Assembly: GCA_002943765.1 (NCBI GenBank)
Contig: PQWQ01000011.1
Coordinates: 310,001-374,000, forward strand
From: Psoroptes ovis
Lineage: Eukaryota > Arthropoda > Arachnida > Sarcoptiformes > Psoroptidae
Direction of reading: 5' to 3'
Length of the DNA: 64,000 bases
Positions 36,471-49,959 of the stretch are shown piece by piece; the first letter of the stretch is position 1; each line of letters starts with the position of its first letter. The notes under the pieces were generated by a model. That model saw nothing but the letters and a program-made list of their open reading frames with translations. It was not told the origin of the DNA and did no database searches. A program made the translations under genes and the position numbers.

Positions 36471-37283
36471 ATGATAAAAAATATGCTACACCATTTATCA
36501 ATGAAAGTGGCGAAACCACTTTGCAACTTTTCAACATTACAAAGACATTCATCGACTAAAACGATGGTCGAATATTTCTATGATTTAGCATCACCTTATG
36601 CATGTTTACAATTTCATTTACTTCAACGACAAATCGATCATTGGAAATCGATGAATTTGCAAATAACACCTGTGTCAATTGTACACGTTATCAAAGGAGC
36701 TTCAAATTCTCCGCCGATCAATGTACCAGCAAAAGGTCAATACGTAATGCGAGATGTTAAAGAACAAGCCAATTATTATAATGTATTATAGGAAATGTTA
36801 AGCACTTCAATCAAATTTTGAATATGTTTCTATTTTTTACAGATTCCATTCGATATGCCAGACATTTTCATTGAAACGGTTTTCAAAAAAGGTACTTTAA
36901 ATACGCAAAGATTTATGGCAGCATTGCATGCACATTCACCAGAATTACATATAAAATTGATACGTGTTGCATTTGATAATTTTTTCACAAGAAACAATCC
37001 TGTGGACATATCGAATATTGATGAAATGAAAAAATTAGCATCAAAAGCCGGATGTTCATCAGAATTGATTGCCAAAGCTGAACAAGACATGAATACAGAC
37101 AAAATCAAAGAAATATTCAGAAATAATACTAATCGTGTAATTGAATTAGGCGGTTTTGGTTTACCGATAACACTTGTGCATCGAACTAATGAACCATTAG
37201 AAATAAGTTGGGTATTCGGTTCTGATCGTATGCATCTTATTGGTAAATATTTAGGCGAAAGTAAATCACCAATTCTTCAATGA
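36471..37283 (+). CDS. Glutathione S-transferase kappa (copy B), with likely mitochondrial leader
   Basis: Second kappa GST, exons 36471..36782 and 36843..37283, intron 60 bp, 250 residues. The first 32 residues (MIKNMLHHLSMKVAKPLCNF then STLQRHSSTK) are basic, hydroxylated and free of acids, as expected of a mitochondrial presequence; copy A lacks this. The catalytic start MVEYFYDLASPYACLQFHLL matches copy A, and GGFGLPITLVHR and SWVFGSDRMHLIGKYLG close the fold. The intron falls at the homologous position in both copies (just before IPF), so the pair arose by inverted duplication of an intron-containing gene. An internal start at Met44 would make a leaderless form. AATAAA occurs at 37295, 12 bp past the stop. 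Confidence 0.93.
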
Positions 37284-37732
37284 AATTATCAAAAAATAAA
37301 AATTTCAAGTTTTTGATTTTTTTTGCAAACGTTGTTTATTGATGATCCTTGATTGATAAAAAAACAAACAAATAAATCAGAATGACGATTTTATGAATCA
37401 CAATAAATAAATAATAATTTTCGTTACATGCTTTTTAAATTTAAAAATTTATTTTCATCAAGATTCCACAGTGAAAATTTTGAATTTAATTTCGTCTTGC
37501 AAGATTTTTGAAAATAAAAATATTGAAAATATTGCCGTAAACTTTTCTTTTCTTGAATGTAAACAAATAGAAAAATTTTAGGAAATATTTCCGAACCCAT
37601 AACAAGGCGTTCCAACAAATGAATTTTTAGCCAAAAAAATAAATCCAAATTATGATCATCTTCAATTATTTATTTAAATCAAAAGTTATGATGAATTAAT
37701 TTCTACAAAACAACAAAAAAAAGAAAAGAAAA
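37284..37732. other. Spacer between GST-kappa B and mTOR
   Basis: A+T-rich, contains the GST-kappa B 3' UTR with a polyadenylation signal at 37295 and the mTOR promoter and 5' UTR. A 74-codon minus-strand frame is not supported. Confidence 0.5.
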
Positions 37733-40700
37733 ATGTTCACAAAACACAGTGAAAAAGAATTATCGGCTCAAAAAAATAAAGAGCATGAATCATGGATTCA
37801 TTCCTTTTTACAAGAAATTCAACAATCAAATGCATTATCATCATCTTATTTATCATCACATTCGTCACAATCTTCACGCGATCGTTCTTCATCTGGCTCA
37901 TCTGATCAAAATCGAGATGATCTTAAGAAAAAGAAACAAGCGATTCTCAAATTGCAACATCATTTACAACAAGAAATGCCTGAAATGTCCGATGAACAGC
38001 GAAAACATTTCTATGATTTTGCATTGACACGTATATTCGATTTGATGGTCGGTTCAGCCACAAATTTAAATGATGTCAAATCTGGTATTATGTTGATGTG
38101 CATTTTATTGGATGCACCGATTTCCGAGAAAAATCGACCACCAATTTGTGCTCCATTCGTCAATCATTTACGAAATGTAAATCTCAATCAATATGATTTA
38201 GAATTATTAGATTTGATTGCTTGCGCTGTCGGTAAAATAGCATTGAATTCCGGATCATCGACACCGAATTTCGTTGAATTCGAAATATGCCGTGCCATAG
38301 AACTGATACATGGTGAAAAAGATATTCAAAAACGTCATTCAGCCATATTGAATTTACGTGAATTAGCAAACGTTACACCATCTTATTTTTTCAATCATGT
38401 TATGCACATATTCGAGAATATATTCATTGCAATCTATGAACCTAAATTGAGAGAACCTGCAATTGCAGCTTTGCGTGCAGCATTGTCAGTCGTTGTTCAG
38501 CGTGAGCGTTCATCATCCAATATATCAGCATCATCATCTTCAAAATCCTCGACTTCTTCAATTGATCAACAGATACCCATGTGCTATAAATTATGCTACG
38601 ATGAAGTGATCAATGGTTTCGACCGATCATCTAAAGATCGTGATGATAGAATTCATGCATCATTATTAATATTGAATGAATTGTTTAGATGTTCACACGA
38701 CTCGTCAATCATATTTCGTGATTCTATTAGCAGACAATTGGATTTTATTTATACGAATCATCGAGAACTGAATCTATTCAATTCATTATATTTTTCTAAT
38801 TTTGATTATCCAATTTCATTCGAAACGATTGTTCAATCTAATCCTAAATCAAAATCGCAAACTGGTGATTTAGCTGATTGGAATTATGGATATATAACTA
38901 AATTATTCCGAAATCATTCAAATCTTGATTCATCAACAGTGCCATTAATGTATGGTCTTCGAACATTACAATCAATGGTTAATTATCATAAAGAAATGGG
39001 TTTAGCACCGATTCTTTCATTTTTTCATAAACGTAAATTTTCAAAATTGAGCACAATATGCTATGAATTGATTCAAAAAAATTTCAAAGTTATTAGCTCC
39101 AAACTAATATCACTATTGAAATTGAAAAATTCTACACAAATTAATCAAGTATTATTATTAGTTTTGCCATCACTTACATCGTTAAATCCGAAAGATTTTA
39201 GCCAAACAGATAATTATGTAAATGATTCAATACAATATCTGTTGAATTGTATCAAAAATCAAAATTTAAGATCATTGGCTTTTTTGTCGCTTGGTTTATT
39301 CACATTATCGATCAAAGATGTCTCAGAAAATTCAATCGATGGCCATCTCACCTTGATGATGAATCAAATACGCCAATGTTTTCCTAACAAAGATGCTACA
39401 CATCATCAGTCAACACCTTCAGCATCATCGTCATTATCATCATCATCATCGAGAAAGCATAAGCAATCCTCAACCATCAATTATTATAACAATACTGATC
39501 CTGCGGTTTTCACTTGTCTCTCATTTATGGCACAAGCAGTTGGCAGCAAGATACGCGCTGAGATTTCGGAAATGTTGCCGTCAATGTTTTCTATGGGATT
39601 AAGTGAACCTTTAGTTAATTCATTATATGATATTTGTAAATATATTCCTGAACTCAAACGAGATATACATGAAGGTTTGCTCAAAATTTTGAGCATAATC
39701 ATTATGGACCGTACAATGATTCGATCTAAATTATTAGCTTCTGATTCAAGCAATTATTTATCATTATCAACACATACAATCGGTGTTGGCGGCAATAATT
39801 TAATGGATCAATCAATATCATCAATGTCTGTCAATGATTTAGAAACATTTAAATTAGCCTTAAAAGTATTGGGAAGATTTGATTTTAAACCGCAATATTT
39901 TTTCATGTTTTTACCTCATTGTGCTAATCAATACTTGACGCATGAGAATCGTGATATACGTTTAGAAGCTGTACATACTTGTTGTCAATTATTGAAACCT
40001 TTTTTAAAGCCGAACAATGGATTCGAAAAAATGACAAAAGATGTTCTTCAAAAATTGATTACCGTCGGTATAACTGATCAAGATAAATTTGTAAGATATT
40101 CAGTTTTATCGCGTTTAGATGAATATTTTGATTATTATCTTGCACAATCAGTCAATTTGGAATCGCTACAATTGACTGTTTATGACGAGTGCTTCGAAAT
40201 TCGAGAATTAGGTGTATGTATTAATGGTCGATTGTCCAGCTTAAATCCGGCCTATGTAATGCCCTTTTTATTACAAGTATTGTTACGATTTCTAAGCGAA
40301 TTCGAGCATTCAGGTATCGCTAAAAACTTGGAACAATCAGCCAGAATGATCGGACATTTATTAGCATCGGCTCCGAGATTTTCCCGTCCATATACTGAGC
40401 CAATATTGAAAGTTTTTATGCCAAAACTTCGTGATCCACAACAATCACAAGCAGTTATAACGGCCGTGTTGAGCGCCGTTGGTGAATTGGCAATCGTTTC
40501 TGGATTAGAAATGCGAGCTTATTTTTATGAATTATTTCCAATCATATTGGAATCTGTACAGGATACTAATTCATTTCAGAAACGAGAAATTGCACTCTGG
40601 ACCATGGGCAGATTAATTGAAAATTGTGGATATGTGATTGAGCCTTATTCAAAATTTCCAACATTGATGGAAGTTTTATTTTCAATACTAAAATCAGAAC

Positions 40701-43700
40701 CAACAAAATCTTCGCATCTAATACGAAGAGAAACGATACGTGTTCTAGGATTATTGGGCGCAGTCGATCCATATTGGCATAAAATAAATATGGGATTTAT
40801 TGATTTGTCTGGTGAATATTTGATTAGTTATGATCCTGCATTAGAACAAGAAGCGAATTCTTATGAAATGATTTGGGGAACTATTTCTAGTGATGATTAC
40901 TATTGTTCTCAAGCAATCAACACATTAGTTGCCGTCATGAAAGATCCACAAGCAAGTAGTCAGCATACGATGGCTGTTCAAGCCATGGCTTTTATTTTCA
41001 ATGTGCTCAAAGTGCGTTCCGTACCGTATTTACAAGGAATATTACCACCATTCATCAATATTATTCGTACTGGAGATCCTAAAATTCGTGAATTTCTTCT
41101 GCAACAATTGGGTCAGATAATATCCGCCGTCAAAAAGCATATTCGTTTATATTTAGATGATATATTCAAAGTATTGCGTGAATTATGGGCAACAAATGAC
41201 TCTACAATGCAATTAACATTATTCAATGTTGTTGATCAAATTGTGTTAGCATTAGGATCTGAATTTAGAAATTATGTGCCACATTTGATTCCGCATATAA
41301 TGAGAGCATTTAATCATGATGCTAGTCCACAAAAAGAAGTGACAATGAAATTATTGTCTGCATTACAAAATTTTGGTATTACACTTGAAGATTATATTCA
41401 TTTATTATTGACACCTATATTACGTTTATTTGACATACAATCACAACCAGGCGCAACAATGTTAGAAATTAAATGTGATTCAGAGCTTAGAATATCGGCT
41501 ATCAAAACGATCGAAACATTTTGTCGTGATCTTTGTTTGAAAACATTTGCATCACGCATAATACATGCATTAGTTCGAACGATTGATAATAATCCGCAAG
41601 ACAAACGATTATTTCAACATGCTATGGATACTTTATGTAGAATTGTTTTTCAATTAGATCTAAAATTCAAGATCTACATTCCATTAGTGTCAAAAGTATT
41701 GCAAAAACATAAATTATTGCATGATAAATATGAATTATTAGCAGATAAAATACAAAATAATATTTCAATCAGTGATATGGAACCAGATTCACTGTTATTG
41801 CCGCCAAATCTTATCAGGAAAGCAGGTGTTAATCGTCGTAATTATGAAAGTGAATCTCAACAGCAACAACAATCTGGACAATCTGATAATAAACGAACAA
41901 CATCATCGTTAGAGGAAATAAAACATGCTTGGAATCAATGTTCTCGTCGTATTTCGAAAGAAGATTGGCTTGATTGGTTAAGAAAATTTAATGTCGATTT
42001 GATCAAAGAATCACCATCGCTCTCACTTCGATCTTGTTTTCCGATAGCTCAATCATGTAACAATGTAGCACGTGAATTGTTTAATCCAGCATTCTGGTCA
42101 TGTTGGAATGAATTAAATCCAACACAACGAAAAGAATTGGTCACATTGTTAGAAGAAACAATGAAAGAACAAGAAGTTCCTGAAGTGACAGGAATTTTAT
42201 TGAATTTAGCTGAATTTTTAGAACATATTGATCAAGGGCCATTATTGTTTGATGTAACGCTATTATCGGAACGTGCAATGAAATGTCGTGCCTATGCAAA
42301 AGCCTTACATTATAAAGAAAAAGAATTTCAAGAACGTCCAACAACAGAAAATCTTGGTGCCTTAATAACTATAAATAACAAATTGCAAGCACCGCAAGCT
42401 GCATATGGCTGTTTAGCCTATGCATTGAAATCAAAAGAAATCAATGATATTGAAATCAAAGAAAAATGGTTCGAAAAATTACATAATTATGAAAGTGCAT
42501 TTATTGCTTATAAAGTACGTTACGAACAAAACAATAATGATCATGAGGCATTACTCGGGCAAATGAGATGTTTAGAAGTATTGAGTGAATGGGAACGATT
42601 ATATTCATTAGCTAAACAAACTTTTAATGATGTTGCCGATCATCATCAACAACGTATGGCACGAATGGCTGTTACAGCTACCTGGAGCTTAAATCAATGG
42701 GATGAAATGATTGAATATGCCAAATACATTCCTACTGATTCATTTGAATCAGCTTTCTATGAAGCAGTGATACGTGTTCATCAAGAAGATTTTCAACAAG
42801 CACAATATTTCATTGATAAAGCTCGTGAACTAATCGATACTGATCTAACCTCGATGGCTGGTGAATCATACCAGCGTGCATATCCAGCTATGGTTCAAGT
42901 GCAAATGATGAGCGAATTAGAAGAGGTAATACAATATAAATTAGTGCCTGAAAGACAAGAAATGATTAGACAAAAATGGTGGCAACGTTTACAAGGATGT
43001 CAACGACAAATTGATGATTGGCAAAAAATACTTCAAATACACTCTTTGGTTCTTAAACCGCTGGAAGATGTGCGTGCATGGTTGAAATTCTCGAAACTTT
43101 GTGAAAAAAATAATCGCATTGATTTAGCATTCAAAACAATTGTCAAATTGATGGGACCAAATCCATTAAAATTGATGCAACAAAATCATCCTTTCACATT
43201 ACTTTATCCAGAAGTTGTGTTGAAATTTATTGATCATTTATGGAATAGTGGCCAATACAAACGAGCTTACATTCAATTGTATGACTTTTGCAAGCGCTTA
43301 GAAGAAGAGAATAATGGTTCAAATGTCTCAGCACAAATTGGTGTGCATCAAAATCAACGATTTAATTTGAATTTACAAGATGATTTGATGACGAGTAAAA
43401 CACCTGATATTTTGACAGCAAATAATGATTATCTTTATGCTCACATTTCACCTGATGCACATATGTCTACGGAAGCAATAAATAAGGTTTTATCTCGTGC
43501 ATACCTAAAACGTGGTCAATGGGAAGAATTCCTTTTTGATTTTGATCATGTATCTATACCAGCGATTTTAGAATCATACAAGAAAGCAACGCAACGTGAT
43601 TTACAATGGTACAAAGCATGGCATACATGGGCATTCATGAATTTTCGTGCATTGAAATTTTGCAAAGAATTATTGCCAGAAATAAGGAAAAATATTTCTC

Positions 43701-46148
43701 ATCCGCTTGATGCTTTGGGCAAACACGGACCGAGATTAAAACCTAAAGAATTTGCCATCAATGCCGTGCGTGGTTTCTTTCAGTCGGTTGCTTTTTGTAG
43801 AAATAGATCATCATTACAAGATACGCTTAGAATTCTCACCATTTGGTTTGAAGATGGATATGATGAGGATATTCGTGCTGCAGTCGAAAAAGGCATCAAA
43901 AGTGTGTCGATAGAAACATGGTTACAAGTGATTCCTCAATTAATAGCTCGCATCGATATGCCGCATGCTCCGGTAGCCAAATTAATTGGCACATTATTAA
44001 CTGATATTGGCAAATATCATCCACAAGCTTTGATTTATCCATTGACAGTCGCATCAAAATCATCAAATGAAGCCCGTAGTGGAGCAGCTAATTCAATTCT
44101 ATCGATGATGCGTCTTCATTCGCCTAATCTTGTGAATCAGGCTGTTTTGGTCTCTCAAGAATTGATCCGTATCGCTATTTTATGGCATGAACTTTGGCAC
44201 GAAGGTTTGGAAGAAGCATCGCGTCTTTATTTTGGAGACAAAAATGTTGAAGGAATGTTTGAAACATTAGGGCCATTACATAAAATGATTGAGCGAAAGC
44301 CAGACACTCGTAAAGAATTGACATTTTATCAAAATTATGGTCAAGATTTGGCCAAAGCTTATCAATTTTGCCAGTAAGTTTTGTAATAATTATTTCAATT
44401 TTTTAGATCAAATTTATTAATATTTTTTTTTTAAATAGAAAATATCGTACTACTGAAGATCCACAGATATTGAATCAAGCATGGGATATTTATTATCATG
44501 TTTTCAAACGAATCTCACGACAACTGCCGCAATTAACTTCATTAGAATTGGAATCTGTATCACCAAAATTGACTGAATGTACAAATTTAGAATTGGCTGT
44601 TCCTGGCTCGTATAGCCCACACAAAGAATTGATTCGAATAGCTAAAGTTGAACCACAATTGAATATAATTGTTTCAAAGCAACGACCAAGAAAATTGACA
44701 ATTAAAGGTTCAAATGGTCATAATTATATGTTCTTATTGAAAGGTCATGAAGATTTACGGCAAGACGAACGTGTTATGCAATTGTTTGGTCTTGTTAATA
44801 CTTTGCTAAATTCCGAAGCTGCCACTTCAAGACAGAATTTAGGTACAATTCATTGTGATGTTTGTAATAATTTTTTACTAATTTTATCATTGAATAATAC
44901 AATAGCAATTCAACGATATGCTGTGATACCATTGAGTCCTAATTCCGGTTTGATTGGATGGGTACCATGTTGTGATACACTTCATTCTTTGATTCGCGAT
45001 TATCGAAGTAAACGTAAAATTTTACTCAACATGGAGCATCGATTAATGTTACGTATGGCTCCTGAATATGATCGATTAGCTTTGTTACAAAAAGTTGAAG
45101 TATTCGAACATGCATTAGCTCATACACCTGGTGATGATTTGGCAAAAATTTTATGGGTTCGAAGTGAATCATCTGAAATTTGGTTTGATCGCCGAACAAA
45201 TTATACCAGAAGTTTAGCTGTCATGTCAATGGTTGGTTATATACTAGGATTAGGGGATCGTCATCCAAGCAATCTCATGCTTGATCGTAATTCTGGTAAA
45301 ATATTGCACATTGATTTTGGTGATTGTTTCGAAGTTGCTATGACCAGAGAAAAATACCCGGAAAGAATTCCATTTAGGTAACATATTCATCGATTTATTT
45401 GCCTTTTTTAATAATATTCATTTCATGCTAGATTGACAAGAATTTTAATCAAAGCAATGGAAGTGACTGGCTTAGATGGAACGTTCAGAACAACGTGTCA
45501 TCAAGTGATGATCTGTTTGCGTAAAAATAAAGAATCTTTGATGGCTTTACTTGAAGCATTCGTCTATGATCCATTATTAAATTGGAGATTGAATGAAGGT
45601 TTGTATGAATATTTTTTAGCAAACATTTTCTGAATTGATTTGAAATTCAAGCTCTACCAAAATCAAAAGCGGATTTGAATATCAAAAAACCAGTAGTCAA
45701 TCTAACAAAAGACTTGGACAATCGTCATCGACATCATCATACAGAAATATTGCATCCAATGCATGTTGTTGAAGAAGAAGGATCATCACAAGATCAAGAA
45801 GCTGGCCAATCTACCATGTTGCATCACGCTAATGACAATCCAGAAGCTGATGGCCAAGATATAATTCATCATCATCCGCGTGGACATCTGCAGCGATTAT
45901 CATCAATTAAACGCATTGTTTCGATACAAAACGCCGAACAAAGACGACTTGATTATTATTATGATGAAGGATTAAATTCAAAAGCAGTTGCCGTTATTGA
46001 ACGTGTTAATGATAAATTGACTGGACATGATTTTGGCACCAATAATCGTGTTTGTAGTATTAATACACAAGTTGAACAATTAATCAAACAGGCTACAAGT
46101 CATGAAAATCTATGTCAATGTTATATTGGTTGGTGTCCATTTTGGTAG
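37733..46148 (+). CDS. mTOR: Serine/threonine kinase TOR (mTOR), complete
   Basis: Catalytic subunit of TORC1 and TORC2, coupling nutrient and growth-factor signals to translation, autophagy and growth. Exons: 37733..44373, 44439..44842, 44906..45377, 45432..45598 and 45652..46148; total 2,726 residues (human 2,549). HEAT repeats fill the first 1,400 residues or so and the FAT region follows from about 1,470. The rapamycin-binding FRB domain starts near 2,145 (LWHELWHEGLEEASRLYFG). Kinase motifs are LLKGHEDLRQDERVMQLFGL, GLGDRHPSNLML (catalytic Asp2466) and HIDFGDCFEVAMTREKYPE (Asp2485). The C-terminal FATC is complete and ends ENLCQCYIGWCPFW. The 63-bp segment 44843..44905 has no stop and is a multiple of three but disrupts the strand leading to IQRYAVIPL, so it is read as an intron. 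Serine/glutamine-rich inserts and a His-rich kinase-FATC linker explain the extra length. One exon of 6.6 kb is notable beside the short downstream exons. AATAAA lies at 46206. Confidence 0.97.
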
Positions 46149-46915
46149 AATGTATATTTCTATCTTAATGAAAAAAAAAATTGTTTAAAAAATTTTTGAG
46201 TCGTTAATAAAATTTTAAATAAACTATAAATGTCATAAATATCAATGATGTATTCGTTTGTAAATCACTGGTCTAACCGAATTCGTCACCATTCAACGAT
46301 TATGGTAAAAATGAAAGTAAACGAAAATTCCAAATGATTTTTCTTTATTGATCTCATAATAGATAATTGATGATGGTTATATTATTATTTTCATAATCCA
46401 CCTTTGTAATCTTGTATATTATATTGATCAATGTATGAATTTTTTGTTCTTGTATTCTGAATAATTGTTTGTATCGAAAGTAATGATCATTCCATTTGGA
46501 AAAAAGATCATTATTATATGCTGTGTTATATAATTGAAATGGTGGATTATCTGATGGATTTTGCTTTTTTTTTGTTTCGTTTGTATTAAGCTATTCCTCA
46601 AAACAATAAAATTCATTGTTAATATTAATGATGCAATAATTAGTTGTTAGAATGTGGTGTTTTTTTTCGATTATATAATAATTATAATTATAATAATTTT
46701 TTCATAATTGTTTTCGAGTGTATTTGTGTCTTTAGATGTTCATATGATGGAAAAATGGTGGTGGTGGGTGGTGATGCATATATTTATGCTGATGTTATAT
46801 TTGCTGAATCCAATTATTGAATGATATTAATTTTGATGTCATATGTGTTTGAATGTGTGTGTATGTTCTCATGATTGAGTGTTATGCGATTTCCACACAA
46901 TTTTGAGTAGTTTAC
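46149..46915. other. Convergent 3' region, mTOR / Y-box gene
   Basis: Holds the mTOR 3' UTR (AATAAA at 46206) and, on the other strand, the Y-box 3' UTR. No further gene seen. Confidence 0.55.
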
Positions 46916-48623
46916 TTAATTAGATGTTTCTCCGGCAGCACCATCATTGCCAGAATTGTTAGCACCAACATTATCTCCATTATCATCATTGCCTGATTGT
47001 TGTTGATCAGACCAATTTCCACCACCAGTGTTTCGTTGACCGAATTTACCACCACCGCGTCCACCACGACCACGGAATCCTCGTCGACGACCAGTAAAAC
47101 CACCACCGTATCGACGAGCGCCTCCACGTCGGAATCCAGATTGTTGTTGGCCATCTTGTTGTTGGTCACCATCTTGGCCTTCTTGGTTTTTGTTCTAGCA
47201 TAATGAACATTTAATTATATTTGAATGCAAGCTAAGATTAAGACTTACTTCATCGCCAGCATTATCACCACTTTGATCATTCCTTGGACGATGTGGCTTA
47301 CGACGGAAAAATCGCTGAATGTAACGGCGTGGTCGACCACCACTGCCTCCACGACGCGATTCGAATCCTGAATTTTGATTTTGTTCAAAATTTCCGCCAT
47401 CTTGCTGTCCATCATTCAATTGTTGTTGCTGATTCTGGAATCCACCTCGAAAAAAACGACGACGGAAATATGGACGGCCTCTACCACCGCGATATGGTCT
47501 TCCACTGCCACCTCCTTCACCGAATTGCCCATCACGTCCTTGTCCTCGACGGAACCCGCCACCACGTCGAAAGCCTCCGCGACCTCGTCCACGAGGAGAA
47601 TATTTACGATCAGCTGCAAACGGGGAACCTTTCACTGGTGTACCATTCGGTCCAGTAACATTGGCTGCTTCATTTCCCTGTTTCATCAAGGAAATTCAAG
47701 ATGAATGGTTCCAATTCTGAATCATGCAATTTATACAAACTTTTTCGCCCTCCACGATGTCGAATTCGACAATCTCACCATCGCCTACACTTCGTACAGC
47801 TTTGCCAGGGTTATTACGTTTGATTGCCGATTGATGTACAAAAACGTCTTCACCTTCCTTATCATTACGTGAGATGAAACCGTAACCATTTTTCACATTG
47901 AACCACTTAACCGTTCCAGTGATTCTAGTGGCTGAACATAACGAAAAATGCATACATCATTAATCAGTAAATCGATTTTAATGTTTTACCATACACATGC
48001 AAGTTTATTTTAGCAGCGACTGAATCAGCAAAAATAGTGCAAATTATATTAAATTGATTGATATGATCATTTGCAGATATTCAATAAACTGATTGTATCG
48101 AATTTCTATAGCGCACATGTTGCGTTGGCAATTAATTGAATCGATTTATGCAAAATCAGATGATTCGATATAAAAAAATAGAATATTTGAATCTATTAAT
48201 AAATATTACTATCTTTCCTAATTAAAATAATATTTAAAAATCCATTTTTTTCCGCAATCTAAATTCGTGAAGAATAAATTATGGAGGAATTCCGATAGAT
48301 AAAAAAACTAAACAAGACAACACACACCCATATCACACATGCCGTTTTCACATCACACAAACGCATTGAATTTTCTTTTCTAAATTTAGCATTTGGCATA
48401 ATTTAGAATATAGAATAAATCTCAATACACTCAATATGAATTTATCAAATACAGGATGATAAAACTCACCAATAATTTTTTTACCCTGATTTGAATCTCC
48501 GTTTTTTCCGTTAGCATTATTATCAGCCATGATACCATTTACATTGTTTGATGTTTGTTGTGAATCATTCAATGATGCTGAATTATTATTATCTAATTGA
48601 TTTGAATTATCAACTTCAGCCAT
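46916..48623 (-). CDS. Y-box (cold-shock domain) RNA-binding protein
   Basis: Homologue of animal YBX1/YBX3, a nucleic-acid-binding protein that packages mRNA and regulates translation. Exons are 48470..48623, 47741..47931, 47249..47677 and 46916..47194; introns are 538, 63 and 54 bp; total 350 residues. An Asn/Ser-rich N-terminus (1-47) leads into the cold-shock domain: KKIIATRITGTVKWFNVKN, RNP1 NGYGFISR, RNP2 VFVHQSAI, and VEGEKGNEAANVTGP, the last a Y-box hallmark spanning an exon join. The C-terminal 200 residues are RG/RGG- and Arg/Gly/Gln-rich (PYRGGRGRPYFRRRFFRGG; RRRGFRGRGGRGGG) with acidic stretches, matching the basic/acidic tail of the family. The first intron falls exactly at the start of the domain. 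The tail is locally G+C-rich against the window and throws long shadow frames on the plus strand, which are not genes. Confidence 0.94.
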
Positions 48624-49959
48624 TGTGTCCTAATGATCAGAATAAATAAATGGATGAAAATAATTATGAATCGAATCAAATTCAATGGAAAATTCATCAT
48701 TACAAACCTTTTCGATATATTAAGATATTAAAAATTTGTTTATTTGATAAAAGCGATATAAGACCGGCGTGCAATAAATCTAGATTGATTATATAAGATG
48801 GAAGAATGTTCTTTAAGATGATGACGATAAAATAATTTGAATTAATATCAATTCCTTTGATTATTACATTTATAATCTATTAGATTCAATAGAATTTGAT
48901 TTTATCTTGGGTGTTTAATAATTGATCCGTGGTTTTGGTTTTTTTTTCAATATTTGATATTTTGATGTTATTTAGATGTTAATTTCATTGACTGGTGTTA
49001 TTTGTTTTTTAAAGATGTTTATTCCATTTATTAATGATTGTTTTTTATTATTCGGTGTCCATATACATTTGTTTCTGGTGTCTCAAGATGTTTTGGACAC
49101 AATTTTTTTTATTTTATTTTACTCTTACTTTTGATTCTGAAAATAAAAACACACACACACAAACAAACGTTGGTGCTTAGATGGATTGATTTGTTATAGT
49201 ATTATATTACTTGGATGTTGTATTTGTAAATGAATGGTATGGCGGTGGATAAATTTTTTTTTTACTTTCATTCAATATTTAATCATAATAAAAATCATAG
49301 AAATTCTCTCATCACTTTCTAACTTCTTCTTCTTGTCCTTCTTTCATTCATTCATTCATTCATTCGTTCATTTGATTGATTAAATTTATTCAATTTTTTA
49401 TTATTATTCGGCATTCAACGACAAATAAATAATTACACCATAATCTATTGCATGTATATCATAGAAAAACAACGAGAAATAAAATCACATTACACTCGTT
49501 TTATTCATTTTTCTGATCGAAGGATTATTTCTGGCGCTTTGTGCTCTTTTTTTTCTCTTGCCCATCCGAACAGTGGTGGCAGCAGTGTTTTGCTGCCAAT
49601 TCGAATCGTTTCAATTAGCCAATGCACAAAAAAAGAATGCAAAAGTAGTGGTATGTGTATGTGTGTACAAACATGTATATGTGTGCTAAAAAAAATTGAA
49701 TTAAAAAAAGGCTAATTATCGAATGTAAACGCCAGAAAAAATCTAGTGGCAGTGGTCTATCGAAAAGTGAAAATCAATTCTTCCTGAATTCGGTTGAATG
49801 AATGCGCATGTCTCAACCTGGACAAGAATGCCTCCTCCTCTTTTTTTTTTGCAAATTAAATTATGCCGGCAATTTTTTGTTTTTGAATGAAACTGAAAAG
49901 TTGAAAGATAGATGGCGATTATGATTTTATTTTGATTTGTAATTTTAAAATTGAAAAAT
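48624..49959. other. Intergenic upstream of the Y-box gene
   Basis: Contains the Y-box promoter side (a TTATATAA-type element near 48790) and a CATT tetranucleotide tract. An 87-codon plus-strand frame at 49452..49715 has an ATG but no recognisable motif and is not called. Confidence 0.45.
49344..49365. repeat. (CATT)n microsatellite
   Basis: Five consecutive CATT units, then an imperfect continuation. Confidence 0.85.

Noticed and set aside
47284..47704. Plus-strand frames of 124 and 109 codons
   Set aside because: They are shadows of the Arg/Gly-rich tail of the Y-box gene, whose G+C-rich codons remove stops on the other strand.
49452..49715. 87-codon plus-strand frame
   Set aside because: Has an ATG and slightly better composition but no motif, signal or homologue that I recognise.
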